A stretch of 64,000 bases of DNA. Origin: Candidatus Terasakiella magnetica. GTDB lineage: Bacteria; Pseudomonadota; Alphaproteobacteria; Rhodospirillales; Terasakiellaceae. The position numbers and the translations under genes are program-made. Positions 61,959 through 64,000 of this stretch are shown here, piece after piece (the first letter of the stretch is position 1; the number at the start of each line of letters is the position of its first letter). The notes under the pieces are model-generated. The model was not told the origin of the DNA and searched no databases. It saw only the letters and a list, made by a program, of their open reading frames with translations. Location: positions 1 to 64,000 of the forward strand of contig NZ_FLYE01000006.1 of assembly GCF_900093605.1 (NCBI RefSeq), given 5' to 3'.

Positions 61959-62819
61959 ATGCCTGAACTCGTTAGCACCATTTCATTTAGCTGCCCTGAA
62001 TGTGAAGAATACACACTTTGTGACATCTATGTTCCTGAACCTGATTTCTCAGGGGAAAAGACATCTGATTGTATTTCAGAAGCTGATGTTGAAGTTGAAT
62101 GTGAAAACTGTGGTGCTGGTTTTGATGTATCAGTTGTAAACAGATGGGGACAGATTGATGCCGAAATCAGGAAACACCCTGAAATCGAAATTGATGCAAC
62201 AGATGCTCAATACACGCAAGATGAAGATGACTGGGAAGATTACGAACTTCCTGACAACCCTTATTATCATTTCAGGGATGCCATTTCACATTCTTCATTG
62301 ATATTAGGTAAATTTGGACCTCAAGATTTCCAAGGTACTATCAATAGAATGGTATTTGTGCAGGCTTTTTCTGCATTGGAAGCCTATCTGAGTGACACTT
62401 TAATTAGTTCTGTGTTGAACGACAGGGTTGCATTAGCCAGAGTCCTTCAGCGAGATAAAGAGCTTTTAAAACAGAAGTTCACCCTGCATGAAATTTACAG
62501 TGAACCAAAACTGATTGAGCAAAAGGTGAAAGCTTATTTGCTAGATATTTCATATCATAACCTAGGCAAGGTTTCTCACCTCTATAAGAATGCATTTGGC
62601 ATCAGCATTAAACTCGAACCAGAAAACTGGGAAAGGCTTCATAAGGCTGTTTCTAACAGGCATGATTGTGTTCATAGAAACGGTTACACAAGCGATGGAG
62701 AGAAACCATCAATCTATTCTCAAGAATACATTGAAGAGATTATGGGCCTAATCTCTCAATTGGTTGAAAAGGTGGAAACCGAACTTGGGAAATATCGCAA
62801 AGATGCCTTAAAGGTCTAA
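61959..62819 (+). CDS. Zinc-ribbon plus HEPN-like protein
   Basis: A 286-residue protein. The N-terminal part has two Cys pairs (CPECEEYTLC and CENCGAGF) that should bind zinc. The C-terminal part is helical with an R-x4-H motif near residue 234 (SNRHDCVHRNGY), as in HEPN RNases. It is the last gene of the operon that starts with the DUF4011 helicase. It may be an RNase effector or a nucleotide sensor. Confidence 0.75.
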   Translation: MPELVSTISFSCPECEEYTLCDIYVPEPDFSGEKTSDCISEADVEVECENCGAGFDVSVVNRWGQIDAEIRKHPEIEIDATDAQYTQDEDDWEDYELPDNPYYHFRDAISHSSLILGKFGPQDFQGTINRMVFVQAFSALEAYLSDTLISSVLNDRVALARVLQRDKELLKQKFTLHEIYSEPKLIEQKVKAYLLDISYHNLGKVSHLYKNAFGISIKLEPENWERLHKAVSNRHDCVHRNGYTSDGEKPSIYSQEYIEEIMGLISQLVEKVETELGKYRKDALKV

Positions 62820-63103
62820 CCTAGTTGCCTTCCCTGTATTTTCTTTCTTCCGACCATCAGTGCTATTTAATTGAGAACAAATATTTTTTCCGTTTACTCA
62901 ATGTTTACAGCGTAGCCATCTGGTGTTGTCCACAAACTGCATCAAACAGCCTTAAAAAAAGAGATTTGACAACTCAAATTTTGGTCATATTTATACCTAA
63001 TAGAGGGAAGCAAGCCATACCGTTTACAATTCTGTCACGGTTTTCTTGCAAGGGGATGACCCCGTTGACCCCATATTTTTTTAATTTCAAAGGAGACCAT
63101 TCA
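62820..63103. other. Intergenic region upstream of the mobilization genes, candidate oriT
   Basis: No gene is seen. CGTTTACT, TGTTTACA and CGTTTACA motifs occur near 62881, 62901 and 63020, as in the iteron cluster. A small palindromic stretch (GGGGATGACCCC) lies near 63050, and a T run is before an AAAGGAG site. The position directly before mobC is where an origin of transfer is expected, but no nic site can be recognised. Confidence 0.4.
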
Positions 63104-63160
63104 ATGAACACATACATTTCCATTAACCGCCAGCAGGAAAGGAGCCTGCTTAAACCATAA
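63104..63160 (+). CDS. Short leader peptide before mobC
   Basis: An 18-residue frame (MNTYISINRQQERSLLKP) with a good AAAGGAG site 8 bases upstream; its stop is 5 bases before the mobC ATG. The mobC start has only a distant ribosome site, so mobC may be translated by coupling to this peptide. Confidence 0.45.
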   Translation: MNTYISINRQQERSLLKP

Positions 63161-63165
63161 CTGCC

Positions 63166-63582
63166 ATGGGTACTGAAAGAATACCCAGACAGTTCCTCGT
63201 ATCATTCCGCCTGAATGGATTTGAGGCCGCAGCATTAGATGCTGCTAGGGACACACATAATATCTCCAGAAGCCGTGGCGACTACGCTCGTGCGTTAGTC
63301 CTTCACTATCTGAAGAAGAAGGTTCCAGAACCTGCTAAGCCAGCCAAGCTGCCAGCAAGACGACTTCCCTCATATGACCGACAGGAGTTGTCCAAGATTT
63401 TGGGACAACTAGGAAAGATTGGTTCAAACATCAATCAGATTGCACGTTTTGCAAACCAATCTGAAGAATTCCCTGAAATAGATCTTATCAATCAGATTCA
63501 AGCTGACATTGCTGCAATACGCGATGATGTAACTTCTGCCCTCTCAGGTCGTGAGAAAACCACTCAGGAGGCCGCAGAATGA
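63166..63582 (+). CDS. mobC: MobC-like mobilization protein
   Basis: A 138-residue protein. It begins with a strand-helix segment (RQFLVSFRLNGFEAAALDAARD, like a ribbon-helix-helix) and has the MobC signature LGQLGKIGSNINQIARFAN near residue 90. MobC proteins bind the origin of transfer and help the relaxase open it. It overlaps the relaxase start by ATGA. Confidence 0.88.
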   Translation: MGTERIPRQFLVSFRLNGFEAAALDAARDTHNISRSRGDYARALVLHYLKKKVPEPAKPAKLPARRLPSYDRQELSKILGQLGKIGSNINQIARFANQSEEFPEIDLINQIQADIAAIRDDVTSALSGREKTTQEAAE

Positions 63583-64000
63583 TAATCAAGGGGTCTTCCA
63601 GGGGGCAAACCAAGGCTGATGTTATTCAGCTCTCAAATCACTTACTTTCATCAGAAAACGAAGAAGTTAATGTGCTTCAGCTAAAAGGCTTGGCTTCATT
63701 AGACCTGTCTTCAGCCCTTGAAGAGATGAGAGCTATATCACTTGGCACGAAAACAAGGAAAGCCCTCTATCACGCAAGCATAAGCGTTCCTGTTGAAGAG
63801 CTTCATTTGATGAATCAAGAACGATGGTTAGAAGCTGTTAATACCCTTGAACGCCATTTAGATTTTGAAGGCCATCAAAGAACAATCATTCAGCATAACA
63901 AAAAGGGACGTATCCACATCCATATTGTTTGGAACCGTGTAGATACAGTTACTCTTAAATCTAAGAAAACATCCTGGTCTTATAAAAAACACGAAGCCTG
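63579..64000 (+). CDS. Relaxase (MobA/VirD2 type), partial
   Basis: The first 140 residues of a relaxase; the gene runs off the window. The histidine triad motif GRIHIHIVWNRVD (residues near 114-126) is the metal-binding motif III of MobA/VirD2-type relaxases. The catalytic Tyr is probably among the Tyr residues before it; the start lacks one near the N-terminus, and residue Tyr66 in ALYHASI is a candidate only. It should nick the transfer origin and lead the strand to a recipient. Confidence 0.85.
   Translation, partial: MIIKGSSRGQTKADVIQLSNHLLSSENEEVNVLQLKGLASLDLSSALEEMRAISLGTKTRKALYHASISVPVEELHLMNQERWLEAVNTLERHLDFEGHQRTIIQHNKKGRIHIHIVWNRVDTVTLKSKKTSWSYKKHEA

Larger units (their letters stand above)
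13389..64000. mobile_element. Integrative mobilizable element (right end outside window)
   Basis: A P4-type integrase directly beside a tRNA fragment, a Rep_3 replication gene with iterons, a MobC-like protein, a relaxase and large blocks of accessory and defence genes are what an integrative mobilizable element or integrated plasmid contains. The repeat of the integrase end at 18815 suggests at least two elements have joined here. No conjugation secretion genes are seen in the window. Confidence 0.5.

Noticed and set aside
62947-63000. A possible GTGAC-N7-GTCAC-like site (TGACAACTC...GGTCA)
   Set aside because: The spacing is 13 rather than 7 bases and the halves are incomplete.
62825-63160. 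A 111-residue frame upstream of mobC
   Set aside because: No start signal for the long form; only the last 18 codons have a good ribosome site, so only the short leader is called.

Overview
The window reads as an alphaproteobacterial chromosome, probably a marine Rhodospirillales-like lineage, that carries nested mobile elements. The sequence is AT-rich. The left flank has several family-3 periplasmic binding proteins without transporter genes. The umuDC promoter carries a GTTC-N7-GTTC LexA box of the alphaproteobacterial type, and a 50-bp fragment matches the 3' part of an initiator tRNA-Met of alphaproteobacterial type. The genus is not certain.

Layout. Bases 1-6.7 kb: four free solute-binding proteins and one binding-protein/HAMP/PP2C phosphatase fusion; this looks like host chromosome. 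7.2-13.4 kb: a degraded integrative element with an AlpA-type HTH, a primase/helicase interrupted by an in-frame TGA, and a large serine recombinase whose last codons run into the tRNA-fMet 3' fragment. 13.5-18.9 kb: a P4-type tyrosine integrase, then a minus-strand cargo (LuxR regulator, class III cyclase, and an SHP/DHC/cytochrome b haem cluster). The cargo ends at a second copy of the integrase 3' end, 141 bp long and about 91% identical.

19.0-33.1 kb: accessory modules, each preceded by a near-identical 88-bp element (six copies). Many of the proteins appear to share one unrecognised helical domain. Embedded among them are a Rep_3 replication gene with iteron-like repeats, a structured candidate small RNA of about 157 nt, endonuclease I, an XRE regulator, HU and an SOS-controlled umuDC. 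33-63 kb: a large defence-like island. One minus-strand block holds a triple ADP-ribosylglycohydrolase, and another holds HEPN, RecB-like nuclease/helicase and DnaQ-like exonuclease genes. A macrodomain protein and a WYL regulator follow. A 14-kb plus-strand operon then encodes a DUF4011/helicase/Vsr-like protein, HsdR, HsdM, HsdS, SIR2, a ParB-like protein and a zinc-finger HEPN protein. 63.1 kb to the end: mobC and the start of a relaxase, so the element is probably mobilizable.

How it fits together. Integrase, Rep, MobC and relaxase form the mobility backbone. The defence island has its own candidate operator, GTGAC-N7-GTCAC, in five intergenic sites, one of them at the promoter of the WYL regulator; this suggests one regulon. 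The 88-bp elements suggest a second, separate regulon for the small accessory proteins. An ADP-ribose/NAD theme recurs: an ADP-ribosyltransferase-like protein, the ADP-ribosylglycohydrolase, the macrodomain and SIR2.
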